Shown: positions 1 through 12,180, counted from the first letter of the stretch. The stretch: DNA of 64,000 bases from Kingdonia uniflora (GCA_014058105.1 JACGCM010001948.1:3782001-3846000); one strand, 5' to 3'. Notes: generated by a model from the sequence alone, not told the origin. Program-made: numbers and translations.

Positions 1-235
1 CCCACGCTCATAAACCACACCCACCAATTTTGTGAGTGCATTAACAGAACCAGCAGTTAGGGTTGAGGCTTGTACGTGAGAGACGAAGATCATAATTTTC
101 ACCGCACCAGCAAATAAAATGCATCGTTGGTAGGGAAGTATGTAATACTTGAGAACTGGAAACAAGTGTGCAGGTTATGTAGTTAACACTCTATGATGGT
201 GTTAATTCACTACGCGATAATGTCAAATGCTCCGC

Positions 236-1605
236 TTTAAATCTGACAGATACTTTCTTTTACAGTCGATGTGACAAGTCAATCTTATCTTTATTACATG
301 ATTTTGACAACTTAGCTTAAAGTCAACTTTGATTACGTTTATAACAAGCTATCTATCCAAAATATCCACGTTAGTAGGGAAGTATGTAATGCTTGATAAT
401 TCACAACAGTAAAATGATAATGAATTCGTAAAGAAATGATAAATACTAATAGAAGGATGACATTGAATTTACGATGACAAATAACTGCACTAAAACGATA
501 CTATTTGTAAGAACATGACAAATTAAGCGTTTTAATTCCAAGAACATCTTTCCTATACAGTCGATGTGACAAATCAATGCTTCCAAGAGTATAAAAGCAG
601 TTAAGTACAAGAGATACAAGGTATCTATTTTCAACAATAACCTCAACAATATTATCACCACCACTACATGCAGTTCTTTAATCTAAACCTTACACCAATG
701 CCAGACCTTCTCAAGTTATTATACCTACAAAGATGTTTTGATTCTTTGATGCTCCCCAATTCATCAATATCTTTTACCAATCCGAATAAGAAACTGATGA
801 ATAATTTCCATACTTCGTTGGATATATTTTGGAAAATCCCGTATGTGGTGACCGATTGTGCGTCGAGTGTTATTTAGGGAGTTGCCTCATGGATATGAAA
901 CTTCTTGCTTTTTTTTGGGGGGGGGGGGTAGATGAGAGGGAGGGGACTAGATGGGTTTATTAAGATGGTGAAAGATGGTTGTGGGTGGTGCCGTGGGGGC
1001 AAGATTGAATATGTGGAGGAGTAGAGGTTGTGGACCAGACCAAGTGAGGAAGTGTGGAGGCATTGTTTAAACTTTGAAACTTGAAAGATTTGTTGTTACT
1101 TGTTACCTTAAAGGTTAAAGACTTAAAATGGTAGCTTCAATATAGAATATTACAATTAAACCAAATTACTTAAACAGGTTACGGGTCAACCCAAACTACT
1201 TAGGCTAAACCCTAACCTGATCTATTTATGGCTTACAACCCCTTAAGGCCAAACCCAAACCCACCAGAAACAGGGTTGGGTTGGGTCGGGTTGGCAGGTC
1301 GTGAGTCACTTTGCCAGCTCTTTAGGGAAGTATGTAATGCTTGATAAGTCACACTAGTAAGATGATAATATATATAAAGACAAATGACAAATATTAATGG
1401 GAGGATGACATTGAATATTTGGTGACAATTAACTGCACTAAAATGATACTCTTTGTAAGACCAAATGACAAATAAGCCGTTTAAATTCCAAAAACTTTTT
1501 TCCTATACAGTCGATGTGACAAGTCAATCTTTATTACTTAATTAGACAACTTAGCTTAAAGTCAACTTTGATTACGTTTAGAATAAACTATCTATCCAAA
1601 ACATT
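236..1605 (+). repeat. Dispersed direct repeats upstream of the coiled-coil pseudogenes
   Basis: Two diverged blocks recur. A block of about 210 bp at 371-580, starting GGGAAGTATGTAATGC, returns at 1322-1530. A block of about 130 bp at 236-363, containing CAGTCGATGTGACAAGTCAA, returns at 1500-1600, with a third partial copy near 550-575. The copy at 1322-1600 lies directly upstream of the first coiled-coil pseudogene, so the repeats look like duplicated 5' flanks of that gene. The stretch 600-1320 holds no gene I can support; it contains a G homopolymer near 917-928 and a GGGTTGGGTC-rich piece near 1270. Confidence 0.6.
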
Positions 1606-1698
1606 CATGTGGTTCCCGCCACTCTAAATACTAAGCCAAAAACCCTGCCACACGTTATTCAAAGTCTAATTCTTCAACTCTTTACAACTTCTCATGAA

Positions 1699-2132
1699 AT
1701 GTCACACTCCCACTCTACTCGATTTAGCCGTGTCTCTTCCAACACCCCTCAAGATTGGTTTGAGGCAGTAGGGATTGAGAAAGATCAGGTTGACGAATGC
1801 CTCTTCACATTGAATATAATTTGCCTAATAAAGAAAGATATCTCCAGTGGGAAAACATAACTGTTGAAAAAACATTACGAAGAGTTCAAGGAGAAATTAG
1901 GAGAGCTCGATAAAATGGATGACGAACTGGATAAAATTATAAAAAAGAAAAGAGAGCGTTATGAAGAGTTCAAGTTCCATATCTACTTTTTGGAAGATCA
2001 GCTCTGCGCTCTAAAGTTAGACCGGGATGAGTACAAAAAACTCTGGGAGGAGTCGGCTTACAAAATTAGTTGTCTCGAGTAGAAGATCATGGCTATGGAA
2101 CGTGATCAAAATTCCTCAAGTGAGGAGTTGTA
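1699..2132 (+). pseudogene. Small coiled-coil protein pseudogene, copy 1
   Basis: I do not recognise the family. The frame starts at the ATG at 1699 (MSHSHSTRFSRVSSNTPQDW) and would run about 144 codons to a TAA at 2130. It is interrupted by TAA at 1858 and TAG at 2080, where copy 2 has CAA and CAG. The second half is rich in Lys, Glu and Asp with regular Leu/Ile spacing, as in a coiled coil (for example FLEDQLCALKLDRDEYKKLW). I chose the ATG at 1699 rather than the upstream one at 1609 because copy 2 starts at the equivalent position. There is no signal peptide or membrane segment. A second copy lies about 1.03 kb downstream in the same orientation. Its place beside a MULE transposase suggests a transposon accessory gene, which is inference. 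Confidence 0.6.
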
Positions 2133-2727
2133 AACATTTGTGTTGTTTTGCTTTTAGTTTTTTTTGCTGTTGTTATTATTGTTTCCCTTGTATTAACATT
2201 TGTTTTGTTTCATTTCATTTTTTCGCTTTCAAATAGTGATTTCTGTCTGATATGAGGGAAACAAACTGCTAAAAAGTTCTATCATAAATACATGATATAA
2301 GGAAACCAAACAAATGATAAAGACTCCATGACAACGGTAGATGAATGTTGAACTTAACAAAACTGGTGATAACATTTGAACGGACAAATGATAAATTATC
2401 GTTAAACAATGACAGTTCAGGAAAGAAAAATAATATATAACATGCAAACAAATGCAAAATTCTTTTCAACATATGACAAGTCGATGCGGCAAGTAATAAT
2501 ACTTGGTTATACAACTCAGTTTAAATACTCATATGACTTACATGTTCAACAAGAAACGACGGCATCGAACCGAAGTAATAATAATTTTTACCCTAAACAT
2601 CGTGTAATCCCTGACATGTGTCCCTTCCCAATACATTCAATACCCTTTATAAAAACCTTAATCTCAAATACACTATTCTCAACTATTCAAACCCTAACCC
2701 TAAACTTTTTTCAACTTCTCAAGAAAA

Positions 2728-3162
2728 ATGTCGCACTCTACTCAATTGAGCCATGTCTCTTCGAATACTCCATACGATTGGTTTGAGTCGGCAGGGATGC
2801 AGGAAGATCAGCATAACCAACGTCTTTACAAATTGAATAAACTATGCCTAATGGAGAATGATGTCTCCAGTGAGAAGACACAAATGCTGAAATAATATTA
2901 CGAAGACTTCAGGGAGAAATTAGGAGCGTTCGATGTAATCCGGGATGAACTGTATCAAGTTATAGAAAAAATAGATCAGCGTTTAGAAGAGTTCAAGTTC
3001 CATATTCGCTTCTTGGAAGATCAGCTTTGCACCGTAAAGTTAGACCGGGATGAGCACAAGAAACTGCGGGAGGAGTTGGCTTCTAAGATTAGGTGTTTCG
3101 AGCAGAATATCCAGGCTTTGGAGCACGATCTGGAATGCTCGGAATGTTATCAGGAATTGTGA
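2728..3162 (+). pseudogene. Small coiled-coil protein pseudogene, copy 2
   Basis: Tandem paralogue of the copy at 1699. It starts MSHSTQLSHVSSNTPYDW and reads to TGA at 3160, about 144 codons, with one internal TAA at 2893 where copy 1 has an AAA lysine codon. The C-terminal half is again a charged coiled-coil-like region (FLEDQLCTVKLDRDEHKKL). Because the premature stops of the two copies lie at different positions, they decayed independently after duplication and the ancestral frame was open. The 3' flank of copy 2 is cut by the CACTA element at 3280 and resumes at 8525; the intact 3' flank of copy 1 (2132-2290) shows the uninterrupted arrangement. Function unknown. Confidence 0.6.
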
Positions 3163-3336
3163 ACATTTGTTTAGGTTTTTTTGGTGTTTAGTTTGTTAGT
3201 TTTTTTGTGGTAACTAGTACTTTCCCTTTATATGAATGAACATCTGTTTTGTTTTGTTTTGTTTCATTTTTTTTTTGCTCACTATAAGAAAAATGGGCAG
3301 ATGCCACGGAGGAGTTGTAGTTTTCACCACAGTTTT

Positions 3337-4612
3337 TGTAATAGCATAATTTTGGGATTCAGACTTAGCCTTTATACCAATGATACTCAGAGCGTCTAGA
3401 ACGAACACTAGCACAAAGTTTAGCGTGGAAAACCTTTGAATAGGTTAAAAACTGCGACCTCTCTTGAGGATTTAGAAAGAGTAATGTTATTGATAGCTGC
3501 TAGATTATTACAAGAGATGCTCCGAGCATTTTGTAGAGATTTTCTTGATATAAAAAATTTATCCTCTCTCTGTAGTTCTATGGACCTATTTATAGGTCTT
3601 ATAATATGACCATTATCTGTTTTAATGACGAACGTTATGGTTTTGATGAGTCTTCATAATGATTGTGTAACAGACTGATTTTTACTGTTGTACAACGGCT
3701 TTATTAATGATTGTGCACTTGCATAAACAGAACTGTTGATGTAGAGGTCGAAAGTGATGACTTGAACTGAGGCATGCTAAATATGTGGTTAAAGATGGAG
3801 CTTGAGTCCGAGATGCGGAATGTTGATGTAGAGATCGAAAGTGATGACTCGAAGGCATGCTGAATATGTGGTCGAAGATAGAGCTTGAGTCCGAGATGCA
3901 AAATGTTGATGTAGAGGTTGAAAGTGATGACTCGAACTGAGGCATGCTGAATATGTGGTCGAAGATGGAGCTTGAGTGCGAGATGCAGAATATTGATGTA
4001 GAGGTTGAAAGTGATGACTCGAACTGAGACATGCTGAATATGTGGTCGAAGATGGAGCTTGAGTGCGAGATGCAGAATGTTGATGTAGAGGCTAAAAGTG
4101 ATGACTCGAACTGAGGCATGCTGAATATGTGGTCGAAGATGGAGCTTGAGTGCAAGATGCGGAATGTTGATGTAGAGGTTGAAAGTAATGACTCGAACTG
4201 AGGCATGCTGAATATGTGGTCGAAGATGGAGCTTGAGTGCGAGATGCGGAATGTTGATGTAGAGGTTGAAAGTGATGACTCGAACTGAGGCATGCTGAAT
4301 ATGTGGTCAAAGATTGAGCTTGAGTGCGAGATGCGGAATGTTGATGTAGAGGCTGAAAGTGATGACTCGAACTGAGGCATGCTGAATATGTGGTCGAAGA
4401 TGGAGCTTGAGTGTGAGATGCGGAATGTTGATGCAGAGGTTGAAAGTGATGACTCGAACTGAGGCATGCTGAATATGTGGTCAAAGATGGAGCTTGAGTG
4501 CGAGATGCGGAATGTTGATGTAGAGGTTGAAAGTGATGACTCGAACTGAGGCATGTTGAATATGTGGTCGAAGATGGAGCTTGAGTTCGAGATGCAGAAT
4601 AAGCTCCTTACA
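3337..4612 (-). mobile_element. Solo LTR inside the CACTA element
   Basis: A 1,276-bp segment with TG...CA ends (minus strand start TGTAAGGAGCTTATTC) is flanked by a perfect 5-bp duplication GTTTT at 3332-3336 and 4613-4617. On the minus strand it contains an 87-bp tandem array, then a promoter-like region with the TATA-type motif CCTATAAATAGG near 3590-3600. No internal retroelement coding region is present, so this is a solo LTR left by LTR-LTR recombination. A second, diverged member of the same family starts at 63652 on the plus strand and shares the start, one repeat-like unit, the downstream AC(A/G)GTCAT-type segment and the TATA region. Confidence 0.85.
3734..4601 (-). repeat. 87-bp tandem repeat array (about 10 copies) within the solo LTR
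   Basis: About ten head-to-tail units of 87 bp, each containing GAGGCATGCTGAATATGTGG and GGAGCTTGAGTGCGAGATGC on the plus strand, differing by scattered substitutions. One unit near 3826-3906 is shorter. Because 87 is a multiple of 3, the minus strand is open in two frames over most of the array and gives 29-residue repeats such as MPQFESSLSTSTSTFRISHS. This is a consequence of repeat length; there is no evidence of a protein product. Confidence 0.9.
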
Positions 4613-5049
4613 GTTTTGGTTGTGACATACTACCACAATTTAAACCGTGGCAAATAAATTATAGTAGTGGCTAATCCCATACCTGATTGATATTATAAAT
4701 AGAACAACTAACTTATCTAGTAAACCCTGGGTAAGGTAACGCGTCTGTGGCTAGAAGTACATCCATGAATTATGTGTCCCGCTTTATTTTCCTTCATCAC
4801 TAGATATTAAAAGTTCAAACACCAAATATCATCTATTTCTCTCCAAAATCAAAGTTATTCTCTCTCTCTCTAATTCATTTTATTTGGTTATTAGGAATCA
4901 ACAGTTCTGCTCCAGTTTTGTTGCGATTGTGATTAGCCGAGTCTCGGATCTGAATGAGGCATTACTCTCATCTTTTTATTTAATGTAATTAGGGTTATTG
5001 GGAATGACTATGAACTAATCTAGAGAGTAAACAATGTGAGTTGGTACAC

Positions 5050-8000
5050 TATGAAATTCTTCTCTTGCATTAAGAAGAAATCCAACAAGAAATCTAGCGA
5101 AATCGTAATCATCGAATTCATCTACCCCACCGGTTGTAACGACTTCAGGGCTGAGTTTGCGAAACATACTCATGGGTAGTAATCATTGAATTTATGGTTT
5201 GATTAAAGGGGCTCTTTAGTTTTATCTAATTTTAAGATTTTGATCTTTGCTTTTCTTTTTCATTTTCTTTTTCTTGTTTTTTTTCTTAGTTGCAGGTGAA
5301 GCATTTTGTTAGGCAATACTACACTAAGAAGAAGGTTTAGTGGCTATTGAATAGTACGATGAATCGAGGAGAGCTCCAATGGCACTCCCACAGTCTTGCA
5401 CTTTCAAGCAATGATCAACAGCGGAGATATGCATTGGTAAAGCATGTATGGTTTACTTTACTTGTTCTTGTGTTTTGAAGTTTGGATAGTTAGGGTTTAA
5501 GATGCATGTGCAGATGTCGTGGAAACGTAGTATAAGTATTTTAACTATGATCTAGTTAAATGAAATCCCAAGTATAGACTTTTACATCTAATAGTACCCA
5601 TTCAGTTTTTGTGAATGCATTGCGGATCATTTTATGTTTAACATAGTGGAAATATATTCAAAACCATGTTCTGGGGTTACTTGTATGAAAGATATATTGT
5701 TTATTAAAATACTTAAATATGGATAGTGAGATGACCTAAATCTGGATTGAAGATATATTGTTCATTACCTACACTATATACATTTTAGTATCTCTCATAT
5801 CTTCAGAGAGGGCAATGGTGTTGTTGACAAGCTAGTCAACACGGCCATTTACTTCGCTCCTTCACTTGTAATTTGGACTAAATAGCCACCTTGTTTTTGT
5901 TTTTTTTTTGTTTGAAGACTTGTATGATCTCCCTAACTTCAGTTTTTGTAAAGTGCCCCCCAAGGAATAATTAGAGAGCTTGTAGACTATATGATTTCTT
6001 GGGCTCTGATACATGGCTTTCTAGAACTGCTCCTAGTAATCTATGGGCCTTTTCTCAAGGTGATGCTCCCCTGAACACATTCTTTTGGTTTGGGCCTTAA
6101 CATAATTCTATCTTGTATTTTCTTGGTTATTAATACAATTATTCCCTTTTCTGCCTTAAAAAATACTTCCTTATGCAAGAAGTAAAAATGACTATTTAAC
6201 TTGGTCGAGTGGTAAGGTATATGAATTTATAGACCTTGGTGTAATTCTACTGCCAGCTTAAATTACTGGCATTTTTATAAGACGGGATTACCCAGTGGTC
6301 CTTTAAAATGGATTGATGGTATTGGATATGTTGAAAAGGATAAGCAAACAGTTGTAGATGATTGATGATGAATCTATCAGATATTTTAATAGTGATATTA
6401 GAGCATCTTTAGCTGCTGTGTGCTACATTTGATTGACTAGACTCACATATGTTGCATTAAAATTTGATAGTCGTGCATCTCAGGTTTTTCTTTAAAGCTT
6501 CTAAGTTTTTTTTCTTCCAGGTAGTTGATGTTCTTGCCCCGAAAGGTCATATGGTTCCTTTCAAACTCAATTACTCAGTGGATTCTGTTCAAGGAATTCT
6601 AAAATTTACAATGGATGGGGGAAATGTTCGCTCTCTTTGACAATGAGCAGTACAAGTTGATGCAAATTAGTGGCTATAGAACTGTGTTAGCCACACATGA
6701 TACCTGCAGTAGACTTCTTGCAGGTTTTTCTTCTCCCCGAAATTATTGATATTCATGTTTAACTCGTCTACTAGCTATATATGAACTTTTAGTTGATTTG
6801 TCAAAATGTATCTTTTGATGCAGGCTTGAGGCGAAGTACTGAAAGGTTATTAACTTCAAGATAGCATATTATGAGCTATATCTTTGTTTTCATAGTCTAT
6901 GGTCTTTATCTTGTATTGTAGTATCTTTGTTTTCATACTCACTATTGCTTAGTGCATCTTAAAGGTACAAGACTGGTTTATAAACAGACCCAAAGAGCAC
7001 GGGCAAACTATTAAGAAATATCCATGACAGCTTTATAATGGGTGCATTGATTGGCAATGCTACTAATTTGGGGTGAGTTTGTATGGGAAATCTTGTTGGA
7101 ATACATGCTACAACCCTTTAGTTTGCTACTAAATTATCTCTTATTCTATTTGGTTTACAAGTTCTGAAGGTATTTCCGTTAATTAATAAAATTTACGTTC
7201 ATAATTTTAGACACTACCTAAAAATACTTAAAATTGTGACTTATGGACAAACATATGAAAATTGAGATGAAATATATTTTAATTTTGAAGGCTCTGCTGT
7301 CTGGTCCATTTCTTAGGTTCATATTTCTTCCATGTTCAGGGAAAGATGTTGAGTCATTTGGAGCAATCTGCATGGATGGATACAAATGTAAGTGTGCCCG
7401 CTCGCTTGTTTTTCACTGTTTGTTTGGATTATAGTCTTATACACCCCATTTTTATGTAGATTCTTTACTAAGAACTTCTTTTTTTTACAATCAGGTGGTG
7501 GTTACAATACCTAAGTATTGTATTTATACGGTCTTATATATCAAAAATGAAACATGTGTTATAACTCTGACTTGTTGTGTATCTGTTTAAGTTATTCAAA
7601 AGGTTACATTAGTTCTAAAAGTCTGGTAACCAATATTATGAAAGCTTAGATGAGTATCCATATCCTGGTGCTTACTTTATAGTAGTATTGCATGTAGTTT
7701 TATGCTAAATTTCTGTTTAATGTATCAAAGAAATAATAGTTAACTGCGATGGAAATTACAGGAAACAACTCAACCTTCTTTGCTCTAGCTCTGGCATCAA
7801 AGAAATCTGAAGAATCACGTCCTAGTTCTTCTAATGTGGCACCACTGACGAAGTAATCTCTTCAAACTGCAACCATCAGTCATCTACAGTAACTAAATCT
7901 CAGCAAGGTTCAGACATGAAATAGTTACTTAGTTGTGAGGTAACCTTGGAAACAAGGTTTTTTGTACTTAGAACACGCTTTAGTTATTAATACTTTATGT

Positions 8001-8171
8001 TTTGTTTATTGGCAGAGTAATGCCTCATCCTCACAAGTAGTTGGTGCCAAAGAGTTTGAGAGTGGTTTGAATGAAGAAATAACTTCATCAACTGCAATAG
8101 CTATGATTGATGATGGAAAGTATGAGGCTGTGCCTGTGGCTCTTAGTATTGGAAATGAATGCCCTTCTTAA
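5050..8171 (+). pseudogene. Gene-like exon fragments inside the CACTA element
   Basis: Not recognised. The interior of the CACTA element has features of a spliced gene rather than a transposase. There is an ATG at about 5050 beginning MKFFSCIKKKSNKKSSEI. Further fragments read VVDVLAPKGHMVPFKLNY (about 6522), GKDVESFGAICMDGYKCK (about 7340) and GNNSTFFALALASKKSEE (about 7763). The last one ends in a stop at 8169 after SIGNECPS. Pyrimidine-rich tracts and AG precede several fragments, suggesting old introns. Between them the sequence is AT-rich without long frames. The most economical reading is a host gene captured by a non-autonomous CACTA element. It could also be highly decayed element-specific coding sequence. 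I cannot reconstruct a continuous product. Confidence 0.35.
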
Positions 8172-8527
8172 CAGGCTCTTAGTATTGGAGATAAATGTCC
8201 TTCTCAATAGTTATAATTTTATTTAGAAGAACATTTACTGTAATTTATAGAATCGCAAATTAATTATTAGAAATTCGGTATAAAATAAATAAATTAATAT
8301 AACTTTTTTGCCGTGGTTTAAAAAGTGGTTAACGGAATGTTTTTGCCACTAAAACGCCCTACGATATAAGCTGTGGCATAAAATAGGTCTTTTTCTACAG
8401 TAAAAAACGTGCCAAACTTTTAGCTACCCCATCTGCGGCCATAATCAGTGCCACAGTAAAAACTATGGCAAAAACTTTTTTGTCACAGATTTTTCTGTGG
8501 CTAATACCCTTTAATATTGTAGTGGCT

Positions 8528-9000
8528 GTTAAATAGTGGTTTCTGTTTGATATGTGGCAAACAAAACAATTACAGTTATGTAAGAAAATAATGATGATAT
8601 AAGAGGGGACAAGTTTAATGATGAACTTAACAAAACTGATAATAATAATTCAACAGACAAATGACAGTTCAGAAGCAAACAATGATATAATATAAGCCAA
8701 CAAATACAAAATTCTTTGAGAACAAATGACAGTTCATAGGGAAATAATGATATCATGGAAACAAACAAATGAGAAATACTTCTTGCACAAATGACAGTTC
8801 ATAAACAAATAATGATATCATAGAAACAAACAAATGAAAAATTCTCTGTGCACAAATAAAAGTTCAGTAACAAATAATGATATAATGAAAATAAATAAAT
8901 GAGAAATTATTTTTAAACAAATGACAGTTATATTTAGACAAATGATGATTTTAACAACACTGACGATGAAGATCATACAAACAAATGATACACAGAGTAC
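8528..9000. repeat. ACAAATGA-rich non-coding region, left of the MULE transposase
   Basis: An AT-rich segment with many copies of a short motif, ACAAATGA followed by CAG or TA: near 8654, 8723, 8788, 8918, 8937 and 8979, plus degenerate forms between. Its beginning (8529-8720) resembles 2231-2470, which follows coiled-coil copy 1, including AACTTAACAAAACTG. The same motif recurs at 1378-1470, 9760-9960, 10665-10770 and 12180-12480, always in the non-coding parts around the MULE transposase and the coiled-coil pseudogenes. Confidence 0.6.
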
Positions 9001-9009
9001 CCAAAATTA

Positions 9010-12000
9010 TCAGTACAAATTGATTGCAACATCTTCATCTATGACGACAGGTGGGTCATCGCTCAACGTAAAAGACGGTGCCATTGTTGGACATGTATTA
9101 TCGTCGGATGGAATTGGCAGAAGCTTACAAGAATGACGATTGTGTTCATTTTTTTGACACCTAGTGCAAAATCTTAGTTTGGTGACAAGACCGGACATTT
9201 TTTCCCTTATCTTCTTTTACACGTGAGGATGACCGGCTCGAACTGTTAGAATAGGAGCACAAATACGTGGATCCATTTTTAAAATTTTCAACTACACAAT
9301 TCCTCTTATAGGAATCCATATCGTTTAATAAATAGCCTTGTATATATCATTTATGAAGTACTCAGAGACATGTGTAGTCTGATCAACATTAGAAAGACTG
9401 AGAGCGCGTACTCCGTATTCACAAGGTATACCCATCGTTTGCCACCAACGACAAGAACAAGTACCATCTTCAATATTTACATAATCGGTTATGCCATAAC
9501 TAGTTATCTAAAAATGGTGACGTGATGTACGAACCCTACAGGTTAGTGAATCTGCCATAAACTTTATGCTCTCACAGTGATCTATAGCCCATGACATTAA
9601 GCGAGCTTGACTCTTATCAGCTTTCTCCCTATACGTGTAGGACATTTCCGAATAGATTCTACGCAATTCCTCAATAAACACATGAATAAGGAGATCTCTC
9701 ACTTTTGAAATAACGTTATTCTAACTCTTGACATGATTAGTGTAAGCTACTCCGTATCTGAATAAATGACAAACAATTAAAATAAAATGATAAACAATTG
9801 AAATAAAATGCCAAATGCATAAAACCTAAATGACAAATAGGATCATACAACTGCAAAAGGATTAATAAAGAACTGATGGCAAATAATGCCAAGAAAATGA
9901 CAAATAAGTATACAAATTGAGTAATAATGACTATTCCTAAAATAACAAATGAGAAGTTGATCAATAGAGAGTGACAGTGTACCTACTCATTTGAATGTAT
10001 AAATTAGACATGTTTCCTTGGGAATACCTAGTATGTATTGAAGACCTACTGGATCCGTATTTTAGATATCATTAATGTGTTTATCGAAATCAATGCTGGT
10101 TAGGGCCTTTGCTGCCATCCTAAATATGATCTTCGTGCTTTCGAGGGTAGTTTTAATGTTGTTCGATATGTGGAAGGCACAAAATATATGAATTACAAAT
10201 AGAAACATATTGGGTACAATATTAGTAATTTTGGCGGTTTTGTCAGAGATGACGACGAATCGAGTGTCATAACCGTAAAAATTAGACCCAAACATCTCCA
10301 GGAAGTATGTCCAACTTTCGGTGGTCTCCGAGTTTGTTATCAAAAACATAAGTAGAAAAATATGATTGCTTGGGTCAATGGCGATGGCTATTAGTAAAGT
10401 CCCACGATATCTCCCTTTTAAAAAAGTTCTGTCAATCACAACAACGGGTCTCAATAGTTTATAAGTTTTTTGGGAGGACCAAAACACCAGAAATACTTTA
10501 TGAATCTCTTATCCTTACAACTCGTAGTTTGTATGTTAAACACCAAATTTGAGTCAACCAACCTCACTTTCACAAAGTAGCTCGTAAGTAGTTGGTATGC
10601 GTGCTCAAAGCTACCTCACATTTAAAATAATTACGTAGATCAAATAAAATTGCGGAGCAGACAAATAAGAAATAATGAAGTACAAATGACACAGTTAATC
10701 GACCAAATGACATGGGATAAAATGATAAACATTATTGTATGAATGATAGGTATGGGGGAACAAATGACATATAAGATGATGATACCTCTGCGTGGGCTTT
10801 TTCTTTCGCACGCTAGGCAAGATTGTGTGTTACATCAATATTGCGATTAATTTGCATATCATCAATAATTCCGAAAGATTTCTAGTTAGGGTCTTTTCGT
10901 AGTTTTTGCTTGATTATAAAAGCAACCCATCTACTAGATGCTACCTTATACTCGTTCCCACAATCAGTTTCTACTAGGATGCATGTATGCACGGAGCAAT
11001 AAGTACTTACTATAAATAGGGCAGAACCGAGCAACCTTGTCGCGTAAATCCGTTAATAGCATTTATGACCTTTGCAATGTACCACGATTTTATATTCGTT
11101 GCTCAGAACGTGTTCAAGATTGAACTTATTTACAAATGCATAAGCTCTTATGTGATTCTTGAGTTCAATCTTATCTCGATATAGATCACCAATGTTAAAC
11201 TCTTTACTGAAGTCATATAGATCTTTCGTGTATGCAACAGATTTAAACCAAAAATCCATGAGATTTTTCACTTGTTCGAGCTGTGGCTCAAACCAAAATT
11301 CAGCTGAACAAATTATAAATATGCTTCTTAGCATGATACTAATTTGATAAGAAATGCTAACAAACACTTCACAAATGATAAATTCTGCAAGCTTACATGA
11401 AGGTTCAGTTTGTCCAATGATAGTTTCAAGTTTAATTGAAAGATGAACATTAGTTAACATAGGTTCATTTGAAAGATGAACATTAGTTAACACAGATTCA
11501 TTTGAGAGATAAATATTTAATTGTGGAATAAAATGTTTATTTGAAAGAGGAACATCAGTAGGGATAGTTTGAAAATATTCATTTGATTGAGAAACATTAG
11601 TTAACACATGTTCATTTGAGAGATACACATTTGATTGAGGAATATTAGGTTCATTTGAGGGAGGAACATTAGTAGGGAGAGTTTCAAGGAATTTATTTGA
11701 TTAATGAACATGGTCATCATCCACTAAAGCTCCAAACCTATGTGGATCAAGCCCTCTGCCATTTGTTTTAGGGTAACCTCTGTATTTAGGTTCAAGATCA
11801 GGAAATAAGTTATGACGCAAAGGTCCCCCCGCTTTGGTGGTGGACAACCCTTTACCCGAAGAACATAAATAATAAATAAAGTTCTGGGAGTTCTAGGAAG
11901 GTACTCTAAGCTCATTAACAATCCATATGTGAAAGGGTGTACCAGGGTTGCTTTTATGCATATTGATCATTACAGTAATGTCTTGGACTGATGAAATTAT

Positions 12001-12180
12001 GCATACATAACCATGGACGAAGTTGTACAACTTGTAGTCCTCATGACAGATTTTGCTTGTTTCTTCAAGGAGTGTAACGAAATCTTTATATGACGAGTGC
12101 GCTCTTAGTGAGGTAAGTTTCGTACTTCCTCCAACATAACTAACGATTGATCCGATCTTTGGACGTACGATATCCCCCTA
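9010..12180 (-). pseudogene. Mutator-like (MULE) transposase, degenerate
   Basis: DDE transposase that would excise and reinsert the element; several frames are needed. In coding order: an N-terminal region at about 12180-11720; a Mutator DNA-binding-like segment at 11200-11053 (NIGDLYRDKIELKNHIRAYA ending HCKGHKCY); the MULE catalytic region at 10487-10062 with the first Asp in VVIDRTFLKG and the second in VVISDKTAKI; a C-terminal helical region at 9702-9508; a SWIM zinc finger at about 9460-9400 (CSCRWWQTMGIPCEYG, with Tyr where the family normally has His); and a CCHC-like knuckle at about 9200-9130. Several frameshifts and stops separate these blocks, and AT-rich repeats interrupt it at 9740-9960 and 10600-10790. 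Terminal inverted repeats were not located, so the element ends are unknown. VANDAL-type MULEs are a possible relative because accessory genes lie nearby. Confidence 0.8.

Larger units (their letters stand above)
3280..8524. mobile_element. CACTA (En/Spm-like) DNA transposon, non-autonomous
   Basis: The left end reads CACTATAAGAAAAA and the right end TTTAATATTGTAGTG, the hallmark CACTA termini. They are flanked by a 3-bp target duplication GCT at 3277-3279 and 8525-8527. Subterminal regions carry repeated motifs such as CCGTGGCA, CTGTGGCA and GTGCCACAG (4650-4680 and 8300-8515), typical of transposase-binding subterminal repeats. The sequence flanking the insertion rejoins to match the 3' flank of the tandem coiled-coil copy 1 near 2215-2260, an internal control for the empty site. 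No CACTA transposase frame was found, so the element would depend on a helper. The interior holds a solo LTR and gene-like exon fragments. Confidence 0.88.

Noticed and set aside
3682..4554. 290-codon open frame with 29-residue repeats, as a repeat protein gene
   Set aside because: It lies entirely in the 87-bp tandem array of a solo LTR; the unit length is a multiple of 3, so open frames follow automatically. A second frame is open too.
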